A stretch of DNA of 64,000 nt, taken from assembly GCF_001280065.1 (NCBI RefSeq), contig NZ_LGEA01000069.1:62001-126000 (forward strand), in the 5' to 3' direction. The notes beneath the pieces were generated by a model. That model made no database searches, was not told the DNA's origin, and saw only the letters and a program-made list of their open reading frames with translations. The translations under genes were made by a program, and so were the position numbers. Source of the DNA: Streptomyces sp. NRRL B-1140. Lineage in GTDB: Bacteria > Actinomycetota > Actinomycetes > Streptomycetales > Streptomycetaceae. Positions 51,310 to 59,140 of the stretch are shown here, piece after piece (the stretch's first letter is position 1; each line of letters starts with the position of its first letter).

Positions 51310-52242
51310 ATGACCGTGAAACCCGTCCTCAAAGGCAGGACACGCGAGCGCACGACTGCGCGGGTCGCCGCGAGGCTAAGGTTTGAAGCCGCGGCCCGGC
51401 TGCTGTCCCGCCTGTCCGCCCTCAACATCGTGGAGGGCTCGGTACGGCTGGCCGCCCAGGCCTTCATCACCGCGCTCCCGCTGCTGATGACCGTCGCGGC
51501 GTTCGCTCCTGGCTGGATGCAGGACCTGCTGACCGACTCGCTCCGGGCGGTTCTGGGTATGCATGGCGAGACTCTCGACGAGCTGCGCCGGGTCTTCTCC
51601 GCGACGGGCGCGGCACGGGAGACGGCCGGAGTCGTGAGCGCGGTGGTGACACTCGTGACGGCCACTGCGTTCAGCCGGGCCCTTCAGGCGGTGTTCGAGC
51701 GCTGCTGGCGCCTGCCGCGGGCACCGATACGGGCCGTCTTCTGGCGCTGGCTGCTGTGGTTGCTGGTCTGGCTCGCCTACCTCCTGCTTCAGGCGCCGCT
51801 GCGTAACGGTTTCGGCGCGGGCACGGCGACCGGGCTGGTGCTGTCCCTGTTCTCGGGGACGCTGCTGTGGTGGTGGTCGCAGCATCTGCTGCTGGGCGGC
51901 CGGATCGGCTGGCGGAGCCTGCTGCCGGGGGCACTGCTGGCCGCCACCGGTACGGTGCTGCTGAGTCTGGCCGCGCGGGTGCTGATGCCCACGATCATGG
52001 AGCGCAGCCTGGCCGAGTTCGGCCCCCTCGGCCCCGTGTTCACCTTTCTCTCCTGGCTCATCGCCGTCTTCCTCGTGGCCGTCTCGGGCCTGGCACTCGG
52101 CGAGTACGTCGCCTCCACCCCGTGGTACCGGACCGCGGCACGTTCACCCTCGCCGGGTGAGGTCGGTCGTTCGGTCCGGACCGAAGCTGAAGGCAGCACC
52201 CGCCGGTGGCCCGACGGGCGTCTGGACGGAGGAGAGAGATGA
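51310..52242 (+). CDS. YihY/BrkB-family membrane protein
   Basis: This 310-residue protein has six hydrophobic segments and the YihY/UPF0761 look: LAAQAFITALPLLMTVAAFA, VTLVTATAFSRALQAVFERC, VFWRWLLWLLVWLAYLLLQA, and the final LGPVFTFLSWLIAVFLVAVS. It was once thought to be an RNase; the role is unclear. Its C-terminal tail (ARSPSPGEVGRSVRTEAEG) is encoded by the DNA that also forms inverted repeat site 5, so the tail sequence may be shaped by the operator. The start is 3 bp after the previous stop. Confidence 0.88.
   Translation: MTVKPVLKGRTRERTTARVAARLRFEAAARLLSRLSALNIVEGSVRLAAQAFITALPLLMTVAAFAPGWMQDLLTDSLRAVLGMHGETLDELRRVFSATGAARETAGVVSAVVTLVTATAFSRALQAVFERCWRLPRAPIRAVFWRWLLWLLVWLAYLLLQAPLRNGFGAGTATGLVLSLFSGTLLWWWSQHLLLGGRIGWRSLLPGALLAATGTVLLSLAARVLMPTIMERSLAEFGPLGPVFTFLSWLIAVFLVAVSGLALGEYVASTPWYRTAARSPSPGEVGRSVRTEAEGSTRRWPDGRLDGGER
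52143..52161. promoter_or_regulatory. Island inverted repeat, site 5 (inside the BrkB coding end)
   Basis: TTCACCCTCGCCGGGTGAG has both arms intact in the 8+3+8 geometry, 77 bp upstream of ATG 52239. It lies within the last 34 codons of the BrkB-like gene. Confidence 0.6.
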
Positions 52243-52706
52243 GCGCGCAGACCTATCTGGCCTACGACTACCCCCTGTTGAGTGTCTTCTGGAGCATGCT
52301 CCTGTTCTTCCTGTGGATCATGTGGTTCATCCTGCTCTTCCGTGTGGTGGTCGACATCTTCCGTGACGACGACCTGAGCGGCTGGGCGAAGGCCGGCTGG
52401 CTGGTGCTCACCATCCTGCTGCCGTTCCTGGGCGTCTTCGTCTACGTGATCGCCCGCGGCAAGAACATGGGCCGCCGTGAGATGGCGCAGGCCCGGGCAC
52501 AGCAGGAGGCCTTCGACGCCCGTATCAGGCAGGCCGCGGGCAGTGAGGGCCGGTCCAGCAGCGTCGACGAACTCGCCAGGCTGTCGGAGATCCGCGACAG
52601 CGGGGCCATCACTGACGACGAGTACCGCCGGGCGAAGGAACTCGTCCTGACCGGCCATGCTCCGGGCGGGCCTTCGGGTTTCACGCCGCCGGCGTCCGGT
52701 CGTTGA
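52239..52706 (+). CDS. SHOCT-domain membrane protein (PLDc_N type)
   Basis: This 155-residue protein has two transmembrane helices (FWSMLLFFLWIMWFILLFRV and AGWLVLTILLPFLGVFVYVI) with the phospholipase-D-nuclease N-terminal look (DLSGWAKAGW...PFLGVFVYVIARGK). A charged linker follows, then a C-terminal SHOCT motif (DELARLSEIRDSGAITDDEY, RRAKELVL). The function is unknown; SHOCT proteins are frequent in stress regulons. ATG 52239 overlaps the BrkB stop (ATGA). Inverted repeat site 5 offers it an independent promoter. Confidence 0.88.
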   Translation: MSAQTYLAYDYPLLSVFWSMLLFFLWIMWFILLFRVVVDIFRDDDLSGWAKAGWLVLTILLPFLGVFVYVIARGKNMGRREMAQARAQQEAFDARIRQAAGSEGRSSSVDELARLSEIRDSGAITDDEYRRAKELVLTGHAPGGPSGFTPPASGR

Positions 52707-52859
52707 CGCCGAGGACGTCTCCCGCATCGGGGGCCGCACACGATTTCCGTCCCGAGCCGGTCACGAACTGCGGTGGCGGCGGCAGGAGTCCGCGAGCCGC
52801 GGCAGGGCCTGCGGCGCCGGCGCCGTACGGTCGAACCCCGTGACCGAGGAGGACCGCCG

Positions 52860-53423
52860 ATGCGCAGCGTGACCTATTCGATGAACGTCTCTCTCGACGG
52901 CTACATCGCCGGGCCGGACGGCGGGTTCGACTGGACCGCGCCCGACGAGGAGGTGTTCCGTTTCTGGATCGACGAGATCCGGGGGGTCGGGGTCCACCTG
53001 CTGGGGCGCCGGCTGTACGAGACGATGCTGTACTGGGAGACCGCCGATCAGGATGACTCGCTCGACGACTCCGAGCTCGAGTGGGCCGCGCTCTGGAATC
53101 CGCTCCCGAAGGTGGTGTTCTCCCGCACGCTCTCGGCGGTGCAGGGCAACGCCCGCCTGGTCTCGGGGGGCCTGGCGGAGGAGATCGAACGGTTGCGGGC
53201 CGAGCCTGCGGAGGGCGAGATCGCGATCGGCGGTGCGACGCTCGCCGCCGAGGCGGCCGCGTCGGATCTGATCGACGAGTACCGGGCGATGGTCTACCCC
53301 GTCCTGCTCGGCGGAGGCACCCCGTTCTTTCCTCGGCACGAGCGCCGGGTCGACCTCGAACTGGTCGAGACCCGCACCTTCGGTTCGAAAGTCGTCTACC
53401 TCCGTCACCGCGTGGTGCGCTAG
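52860..53423 (+). CDS. Dihydrofolate-reductase/RibD C-terminal family protein
   Basis: This 187-residue protein begins RSVTYSMNVSLDGYIAGPDG and has LLGRRLYETMLYW, VVFSRTL, IAIGGATLAAEA and VLLGGGTPFFP, the NADPH-binding and active-site landmarks of the RibD C-terminal/YyaP-YwjB family. It is a pyridine-nucleotide reductase of unknown substrate. ATG 52860 has GAGGA upstream. Not linked to a riboflavin operon; single gene. Confidence 0.9.
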   Translation: MRSVTYSMNVSLDGYIAGPDGGFDWTAPDEEVFRFWIDEIRGVGVHLLGRRLYETMLYWETADQDDSLDDSELEWAALWNPLPKVVFSRTLSAVQGNARLVSGGLAEEIERLRAEPAEGEIAIGGATLAAEAAASDLIDEYRAMVYPVLLGGGTPFFPRHERRVDLELVETRTFGSKVVYLRHRVVR

Positions 53424-53459
53424 GACACAGGGCGCCGCGACCGGACCGGTGAGGCTGCC

Positions 53460-53481
53460 GGCCCGTTCACCCGAACGGGCC
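53460..53481. terminator. Hairpin terminator after the reductase gene
   Basis: GGCCCGTTC (53460-53468) pairs perfectly with GAACGGGCC (53473-53481) around ACCC, 37 bp after the stop codon. Confidence 0.65.
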
Positions 53482-53506
53482 CCGCCGTGATGTGCCGGCG
53501 CTGCCC

Positions 53507-53529
53507 CTGCTGTGTCCTGGACACAGCAG
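53507..53529. promoter_or_regulatory. Perfect 23-bp palindrome upstream of the small Cys-rich gene
   Basis: CTGCTGTGTCC and GGACACAGCAG, 11-bp perfect arms, flank a single T. The lack of a loop favours a DNA-protein site rather than an RNA hairpin. It ends 22 bp before ATG 53552, so a bound protein would block initiation of transcription or overlap the leader. Confidence 0.6.
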
Positions 53530-53551
53530 TCGTCCGTCCCCAGGGGGAAGC

Positions 53552-53740
53552 ATGTACGAGATGTGCCCCGGCCTCGATGAACCCGGTACGACCTTCGTCT
53601 GGCACGTGAAGGCGAAGAACGGCACCGTAGCCCTCTGTGGCCTGACACTCGAACCGGGCGTGACGAAGCCGGTGGAGACGGACCGGCACTGCCCGTCGTG
53701 CATGACCTCGTTCGGCCGGCTCCTCGACCAGCGCGGCTGA
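53552..53740 (+). CDS. Small cysteine-containing protein
   Basis: This 62-residue protein has Cys at 5, 29, 47 and 50 (YEMCPG, VALCGLTL, HCPSCM), a spacing that could bind zinc. The central strands are TTFVWHVKAKNGTVALCG. I recognise it only as a Streptomyces-type short protein of unknown role. ATG 53552 has GGGGGAAG upstream. A perfect palindrome immediately precedes it, implying tight control. Confidence 0.7.
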   Translation: MYEMCPGLDEPGTTFVWHVKAKNGTVALCGLTLEPGVTKPVETDRHCPSCMTSFGRLLDQRG

Positions 53741-53761
53741 GTCGTGACCGCGTAGACCCCG

Positions 53762-54871
53762 TCAGCCCACCCGGTACCGCTCCGCGCGCCCCGGGTTCAG
53801 GGCCAGGCCCAGGCCGGGCTCCGCGCCGCTGCCGGGGCTGATGCTGCCGCCGCGGGGGTCGAGGACGCCGTCGAACAGGATGCGTTCGATGCGGACGTGG
53901 TCATGGAACCACTCCAGGTGGCGCAGATTGGGCACCGCCGCGGCGGCATGGGCGTGGGCGTGAGGAGCACAGTGCCCGGAGATCTCCAGGCCGCGGCCCT
54001 GGGCGAGAGCCGCGGCGCGCATCCAGACCGTGATGCCGCCGCACCGGGTGATGTCCGCCTGCAGACAGTCCACGGCGCCGGCGGCCAGCATGTGCTCGAA
54101 ATAGGGCAGGGTGTAGCCGTACTCGCCGGCGGCCACGTCGATGGTGACGTGGTCGCGGATGCCGGCGAGGGTGTCCAGGTGGTCGGAGGAGACGGGTTCC
54201 TCGAACCAGGTCACGCCGTGGTCCGCCAGCGCGCCGGCGACCCGGACGGCCTGTTTGGAGCCGTAGGCGCCATTGGCGTCCACGTACAAGGCGGTGGCGT
54301 CGCCGATGCTCGCGCGGGCCTCGGCGACCCGTCTCAGATCGCGTTCCTCCCGCCGTCCCCACGACTCACCGATCTTGATCTTGACGCGCGGAATGCCCTC
54401 CTCGGCGGCCCAGCCGCGCAGTTGGCGGTCCTGTCGCCCGGCGTCGTACGTCGTGAAGCCGCCGCTTCCGTAGACCGGCACGTCCGCTCGGGCGGCGCCG
54501 AGCAGGTCGACGAGGGGCAGGTCCAGCAGGCGGGCCTTGCAGTCCCACAGCGCGATGTCCACGGCGGCGATCGCCTGCGCGGCGATGCCGGGCAGGCCCG
54601 CATTGCGCACGGCACGGTGCATGGCCTCGTTCAGGCGCGGAACGTCGAGAACGGGGCAGCCGACGACGATGTCGGCGAGCAGGTCGGCGACGACCCGTGC
54701 CGCAGCCGCCGGAGCGTAGGTCCAGCCTGTTCCGGTGACCCGGCCGCTCCGCACGGTCGCGACGACGAGGGTGGTGCTGTCCCAGCTCAGGGTGCCGTCC
54801 GCCTCGGGGGCGTCGGTGGGCACCGTGTAGACGGCGGTGTCCAGCCGTTCCACCACCGCCGCGTCCGTCAC
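53762..54871 (-). CDS. Enolase-superfamily enzyme (mandelate racemase/muconate lactonizing type)
   Basis: This 369-residue protein has an N-terminal capping domain and a barrel. Catalytic residues visible are Lys in RVKIKIGE (KxK), metal ligands Asp in YVDANGAY, Glu in WFEEPVS and Glu in AAGEYGY, and a His in ISGHCAPHAHAHA. These suit the mandelate-racemase subgroup acting on sugar acids. The substrate is unknown. GTG 54871 overlaps the stop of the upstream TPP-enzyme gene (GTGA), so the two are translationally coupled in one operon with the flavin/FeS gene. Confidence 0.9.
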   Translation of the reverse strand: MTDAAVVERLDTAVYTVPTDAPEADGTLSWDSTTLVVATVRSGRVTGTGWTYAPAAAARVVADLLADIVVGCPVLDVPRLNEAMHRAVRNAGLPGIAAQAIAAVDIALWDCKARLLDLPLVDLLGAARADVPVYGSGGFTTYDAGRQDRQLRGWAAEEGIPRVKIKIGESWGRREERDLRRVAEARASIGDATALYVDANGAYGSKQAVRVAGALADHGVTWFEEPVSSDHLDTLAGIRDHVTIDVAAGEYGYTLPYFEHMLAAGAVDCLQADITRCGGITVWMRAAALAQGRGLEISGHCAPHAHAHAAAAVPNLRHLEWFHDHVRIERILFDGVLDPRGGSISPGSGAEPGLGLALNPGRAERYRVG

Positions 54872-56691
54872 CGCTCCTCTCCCGCACCGGGCCGGTCCTC
54901 GCGGTGCCGGCTGCCGGGCAGCATCTCCTGGACCTTGGCCTTGAAGCCCTGGCGGACCATCGCCGTGCGGTCGCTGTCGCCCTTGAGCACGGACGCCGCC
55001 GCGGCCTCGATCTGGTCGAGGGACGCATGCGGCGGGATGGGCGGCACGGCAGGGTCGGTGCGGAAGTCCAGGACGAAGGGCCGGTCGGACGCCAGCGCCG
55101 CCTCCCACGCGCTCTGCACGTCCTGCGGCTTCTCCACGCGCATCCCGTTCAGCCCGACCGAGCGGGCGAAGTCCGCGTAGGCGACGTCGGGCAGGGACTG
55201 CGAGGGAAGGAACTGCGGGGCGCCCGACATGGCGCGCATCTCCCAGGTGACCTGGTTGAGGTCCTGGTTGTTGAACACCGCCACCACCAGGCGCGGGTCC
55301 TCCCACTGCTGCCAGTACTTGGCGATCGTGATCAGCTCGGCGAGTCCGTTCATCTGCATCGCCCCGTCACCCACGAGCGCGATGGCGGGGCGGTCGCCGT
55401 GCGCGAACTTCGCTCCGATCACGTAGGGGACGCCGGGGCCCATGGTGGCGAGCGTGCCGGACAGCGAGCCGCGCATGTCTCCGCGCAGCTTCAGGTGGCG
55501 TGCGTACCAGTTGGCGGCCGAGCCGGAGTCGGCGGCGAGGATGACGTTCTCGGGCAGCAAGCCGTTCAGGGTGTGGGCCACGTACTCGGGGTTGATCGGG
55601 TCGGCGTCCACCGCGGCGCGCCGTTCCATGACCTCCCACCAGCGGGCGGTGTTCTTCTCGATCTTCTTGCGCCAGCCGTCGTTCGCGGCCGGCCTCAGGT
55701 GCGGCAGCAGCCGCTGCAGGGTCGCGCGGGCGTCACCGACGAGGTTGACCTCGAACGGATAGCGCAGACCGACCATGTGCGGGTCGATGTCGATCTGGAC
55801 GGCCCGCGCCTGACCGAACTCGGGCATGAACTGCGTGTAGGGGAAGCTGGATCCGATGACCAGCAGGGTGTCGCAGTCCTGCATCAGCTCGTACGACGGG
55901 CGCGTGCCGAGGAGGCCGATCGCGCCGGTGACGTAGGGGAGGTCGTCGTCGAGCGCGTCCTTGCCGAGGAGCGCCTTGGCCACGCCGGCACCGAGCCGGT
56001 CGGCGACCTCCATGACCTCCTCGCGGGCCCCGCGAGCGCCCTGGCCGATGAGCAGGGCGACCTTCTCGCCCGCGTTGAGCACCTCGGCGGCACGCTCGAT
56101 GTCGGTTTCGGCGGGCACGGGGGCGTAGTGGGACATGCCCAGACTGGAGGGGACCATCTTGAAGGCGTGCCCGGGAGCGGAGTAGTCAAGTTCCTGCACG
56201 TCGGCCGGGATGATGACGGCCGTCACCGAGCGGCGCGCCATGGCGGTGCGCATGGCCCGGTCGAGCACGTTGGGCAGCTGCTCGGGGACGGTGACCATCT
56301 CGCAGAAGTCGGAGGCGACGTCCTTGTAGAGGCTCAGCAGGTCGACCTCCTGCTGGTAGGAGCCGCCCATCGCGCTGCGGTTGGTCTGCCCCACGATCGC
56401 GACGACGGGCACGTGGTCGAGCTTGGCGTCGTACAGGCCGTTGAGGAGGTGGATGGCGCCGGGCCCGGAGGTGGCGGCGCACACCCCGACCCGGCCGGAG
56501 AACTTCGCGTAGCCGACGGCCTCGAAGGCGGCCATCTCCTCGTGCCGGGCCTGGATGAACTCGGGCTTGTTGTCGGCCCGTCCCCAGGCGGCGAGCAGTC
56601 CGTTGATGCCGTCTCCGGGGTAGGCGAAGACGTGCTCGACCTCCCACTCGCGCAGGCGCTGCAGGAGGTGGTCGGAGACCTTCATCGACAT
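54868..56691 (-). CDS. Thiamine diphosphate-dependent enzyme (pyruvate oxidase/dehydrogenase-like)
   Basis: This 607-residue protein has three domains: PYR (HVFAYPGDGINGLLAAWGRA, the Glu in QARHEEMAAFEAVGYAK, GVCAATSGPGAIHLLNGLYD), a central Rossmann domain (KVALLIGQGARGA) and PP with the cofactor motif LVGDGAMQMNGLAEL...VFNNQDLNQV. It resembles PoxB-type pyruvate dehydrogenases/oxidases. The C-terminal tail (KVQEMLPGSRHREDRPG) is basic and may touch membrane. ATG 56691 follows GAAAGG. It is the middle gene of the operon, so it may decarboxylate a 2-keto acid made by the neighbours. Confidence 0.92.
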   Translation of the reverse strand: MSMKVSDHLLQRLREWEVEHVFAYPGDGINGLLAAWGRADNKPEFIQARHEEMAAFEAVGYAKFSGRVGVCAATSGPGAIHLLNGLYDAKLDHVPVVAIVGQTNRSAMGGSYQQEVDLLSLYKDVASDFCEMVTVPEQLPNVLDRAMRTAMARRSVTAVIIPADVQELDYSAPGHAFKMVPSSLGMSHYAPVPAETDIERAAEVLNAGEKVALLIGQGARGAREEVMEVADRLGAGVAKALLGKDALDDDLPYVTGAIGLLGTRPSYELMQDCDTLLVIGSSFPYTQFMPEFGQARAVQIDIDPHMVGLRYPFEVNLVGDARATLQRLLPHLRPAANDGWRKKIEKNTARWWEVMERRAAVDADPINPEYVAHTLNGLLPENVILAADSGSAANWYARHLKLRGDMRGSLSGTLATMGPGVPYVIGAKFAHGDRPAIALVGDGAMQMNGLAELITIAKYWQQWEDPRLVVAVFNNQDLNQVTWEMRAMSGAPQFLPSQSLPDVAYADFARSVGLNGMRVEKPQDVQSAWEAALASDRPFVLDFRTDPAVPPIPPHASLDQIEAAAASVLKGDSDRTAMVRQGFKAKVQEMLPGSRHREDRPGAGEER

Positions 56692-56718
56692 GGTGCTGAC
56701 CTTTCGAGTGGGGGTGTG

Positions 56719-58950
56719 TCAGGTGTCCCGGGTGCCCGGCTGGGCCCGGCGCAGGCGTCGCGCGGCGCCGCGGCCGGTCAGGACGGCGGCTCCGGCGGTG
56801 AGGGCCGCGGCGCCCGCCGTGATCGCCCAGCGGCTCGCGCGGGACGGCTCGGGCGGCCGCCCCGCCAGGCGTTCCGGATGCTCACCGGGCAGGTTTGTGT
56901 CCAGGCCCAGGGCCAGCACCTCGGCGAGGTGCAGGGCCCGGCGGCCGGTGTCGCTCTGTTCGATCTGGGTGCGGCAGCTGAAGCCGTCCGCGAGAAGCAG
57001 GCTGCCGGGGGCGGCCGCGCGCACGGCCGGCAGGACGCCCTGTTCCGCGACGGCCAGGGAGAGCTCGTGATGACCGCGTTCGAAGCCGAAGTTGCCGGCG
57101 AGACCGCAGCAGCCCTCGTCGAGCACGTCGGCGTCGAGGTGGGCGCGGCGCATCAGTTCCCGGTCGGCGTCGTCCTTCAGGACCGCGTGCTGGTGGCAGT
57201 GGGTCTGCACGAGGGCCTGCCGGGCCAGGGCGGGCGGTTGCCAGCCCTCGGGCGCGTGCCGCACGAGGTGTTCGGCGAACGTACGGAACCGGCCGGCCAG
57301 GCGCCGGACATCCTGGTCGTCCGGCAACAGCTCGGGCGCGTCGGCGCGGAACACGGCGGTGCAGGACGGTTCGAGCCCGATGACCGGGGTGCCGGCCTCG
57401 ATGTACGGCCGCAGCACGCGGAGTGTGCGGCGCAGCACCTTCTTGGCGGTGTCCAGTTGCCCGGTGGAGATCCACGTGAGGCCGCAGCACACGGCCTCGG
57501 TGGGCACGGCGACGCGGAAGCCCGCGTCCTCCAGGACCCGAACGGCCGAGATCGCGACCGACGGGTGGAAGTAGGTGCTGAACGTGTCGGGCCACAGGAC
57601 GACGGTCCGCTCGTCGGCGGGATCCGGTTCGTCCACGGCACGGGCCCGCCACCACTGCACGAACGACTGCGGCGCGAACACCGGTGCCCGGCGCGCCGCG
57701 TCCACGCCCGCCAGCCACTTGCCGGCGCGGGCCAGACCAGGGGCGTGCAGCGCGCTGTTGACCAGTGACGGGGCCAGACGGGACAGCAGGGCCCATACCG
57801 GCAGCCAGCCCATCGAGTAGTGCGCGGCGGGACGCGGGCGGCCGTCGTAGTGGTGGGCCAGGAACTCGGCCTTGTAGGTCGCCATGTCGACGCCCGTCGG
57901 ACAGTCCGACTTGCAGCCCTTGCACGCCAGGCACAGATCGAGAGCGTCGCGTACTTCGGCGTGCTCCTCGCGCATGAGCTGCGCCATCCTGCCGTCGAGG
58001 GCCTCCAGCTGGCCGGGAGAACAGTGCCGCAGCAGCTCGGGGACGTCGTCGGCGGCGGCGCAGATGTCGTCGTAGCCGAGGACCAGCAGTGACTGGTGGG
58101 GCGGCACCGGCACCAGGTCGAGTTCGGCGCGCAGCACCGTCACCAGGGTGCCCTCGCTGCCGACCAGGGCCTTGGCCAGGTCGAAGCCGTGCTCCGGCAG
58201 CAGGGAGTCGAGGTTGTAGCCGGAGACCCGGCGCGGGATGTGGGGGTACCCGGTGCGGATGTCCGCCAGGTACGCGGCGACGATGCGCTCCAGACCGAGG
58301 TAAATCTCGGCCCGGCGGCCGCCCTCGGCGGCGATCCGTGCCCGTTCGGCCTCGGACGTCGGCCCCACCCACATGCGGGTGCCGTCGTACGTGAGGATCT
58401 CCAGGCGGCGCACGTTGTCCACGGTCTTGCCGTACGCCTGCGCCGACGCTCCGCACGAGTTGTTGCCGATCATGCCGCCCAGCGCGCAGTGGCTGTGCGT
58501 GGACGGCTTCGGCCCGAACTGCAGCCGGTGCCCGGACAGCCGCCGGTTGAGTTCGTCCAGGACGATCCCGGGCTCCACCACGCAGGTGCGCGCGCCGGGG
58601 TCCACCGAGACCAGCGCGTGGCAGTACTTGGTCCAGTCGATGATCACGGCGGTGTTGGTCGCCTGTCCTGCCAGGCTTGTCCCGCCGCCCCGGGAGAGCA
58701 CCGGGGCCTTGAACCGTGCGCACACCTCCACCGCCCGCGCTCCGGCGTCCAGGCTGCGGGGAACGACCACGCCGAGCGGCACCTGACGGTAGTTGGAACC
58801 GTCCGTGGCGTAGGCGCCCCTGCTGCCCGCGTCGAAGCGGACCTCACCGTCGACCGCGTCGCGCAGCGCGGCTTCCAGCGCCGCCACGTCGACCCTCTCG
58901 TGCGCTCCGCCGGCCGGGCCGCGGGTGCCGTGTCGCGATGTACGAGTCAT
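56719..58950 (-). CDS. FAD/Fe-S dehydrogenase (D-lactate dehydrogenase-like) with a large internal deletion
   Basis: This 743-residue protein has an FAD_binding_4 domain (APVLSRGGGTSLAGQATNTA; HCALGGMIGNNSCGASA). It has one 4Fe-4S motif, CLACKGCKSDCP at 340-351, and C-terminal CCG domains (CCGLTW, SCTAVF, CCGLAGNFG) with a final hydrophobic helix. Complete relatives are about 1000 residues. Here RMAQLMREEHAEV (to 333) joins directly to RDALDLCLACKGC, so the FAD-oxidase C domain and first FeS motif are missing in frame. Dehydrogenase activity is doubtful. ATG 58950 is first in the operon and divergent from a MarR gene. Confidence 0.85.
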   Translation of the reverse strand: MTRTSRHGTRGPAGGAHERVDVAALEAALRDAVDGEVRFDAGSRGAYATDGSNYRQVPLGVVVPRSLDAGARAVEVCARFKAPVLSRGGGTSLAGQATNTAVIIDWTKYCHALVSVDPGARTCVVEPGIVLDELNRRLSGHRLQFGPKPSTHSHCALGGMIGNNSCGASAQAYGKTVDNVRRLEILTYDGTRMWVGPTSEAERARIAAEGGRRAEIYLGLERIVAAYLADIRTGYPHIPRRVSGYNLDSLLPEHGFDLAKALVGSEGTLVTVLRAELDLVPVPPHQSLLVLGYDDICAAADDVPELLRHCSPGQLEALDGRMAQLMREEHAEVRDALDLCLACKGCKSDCPTGVDMATYKAEFLAHHYDGRPRPAAHYSMGWLPVWALLSRLAPSLVNSALHAPGLARAGKWLAGVDAARRAPVFAPQSFVQWWRARAVDEPDPADERTVVLWPDTFSTYFHPSVAISAVRVLEDAGFRVAVPTEAVCCGLTWISTGQLDTAKKVLRRTLRVLRPYIEAGTPVIGLEPSCTAVFRADAPELLPDDQDVRRLAGRFRTFAEHLVRHAPEGWQPPALARQALVQTHCHQHAVLKDDADRELMRRAHLDADVLDEGCCGLAGNFGFERGHHELSLAVAEQGVLPAVRAAAPGSLLLADGFSCRTQIEQSDTGRRALHLAEVLALGLDTNLPGEHPERLAGRPPEPSRASRWAITAGAAALTAGAAVLTGRGAARRLRRAQPGTRDT

Positions 58951-59072
58951 CGGGAAAACCGTTCCTTTGGCGTGCCCCGCGTGCGTGCGGGATCCTGTGC
59001 TGGAGGTCTCCTCCGCCACAGCGCCGGGCCGCTCCGGGCAGCCGAGAGCCTCCGGCCTCCGCGTACCCACCC

Positions 59073-59085
59073 TTGCACTCTGCAA
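59073..59085. promoter_or_regulatory. TTGCANNNTGCAA operator, site 1
   Basis: A perfect 5+3+5 palindrome (TTGCACTCTGCAA) in the divergent spacer, 123 bp upstream of the FAD/FeS gene start. The wider block CCTTGCA...GCAATGG recurs in inverted orientation at site 2. Confidence 0.65.
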
Positions 59086-59140
59086 TGGTGATTTCCGGAA
59101 GACTTTTCAGCCGGATCCCCCGGGTCTCACCCCCTTACCA

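Noticed and set aside
54904-57768. 954-codon open frame on the plus strand
   Set aside because: It is opposite the TPP-enzyme and FAD/FeS genes, its product is a Gly/Val/Arg/His-rich low-complexity string without motifs, and the minus-strand genes have clear domains. It is a shadow caused by high GC.
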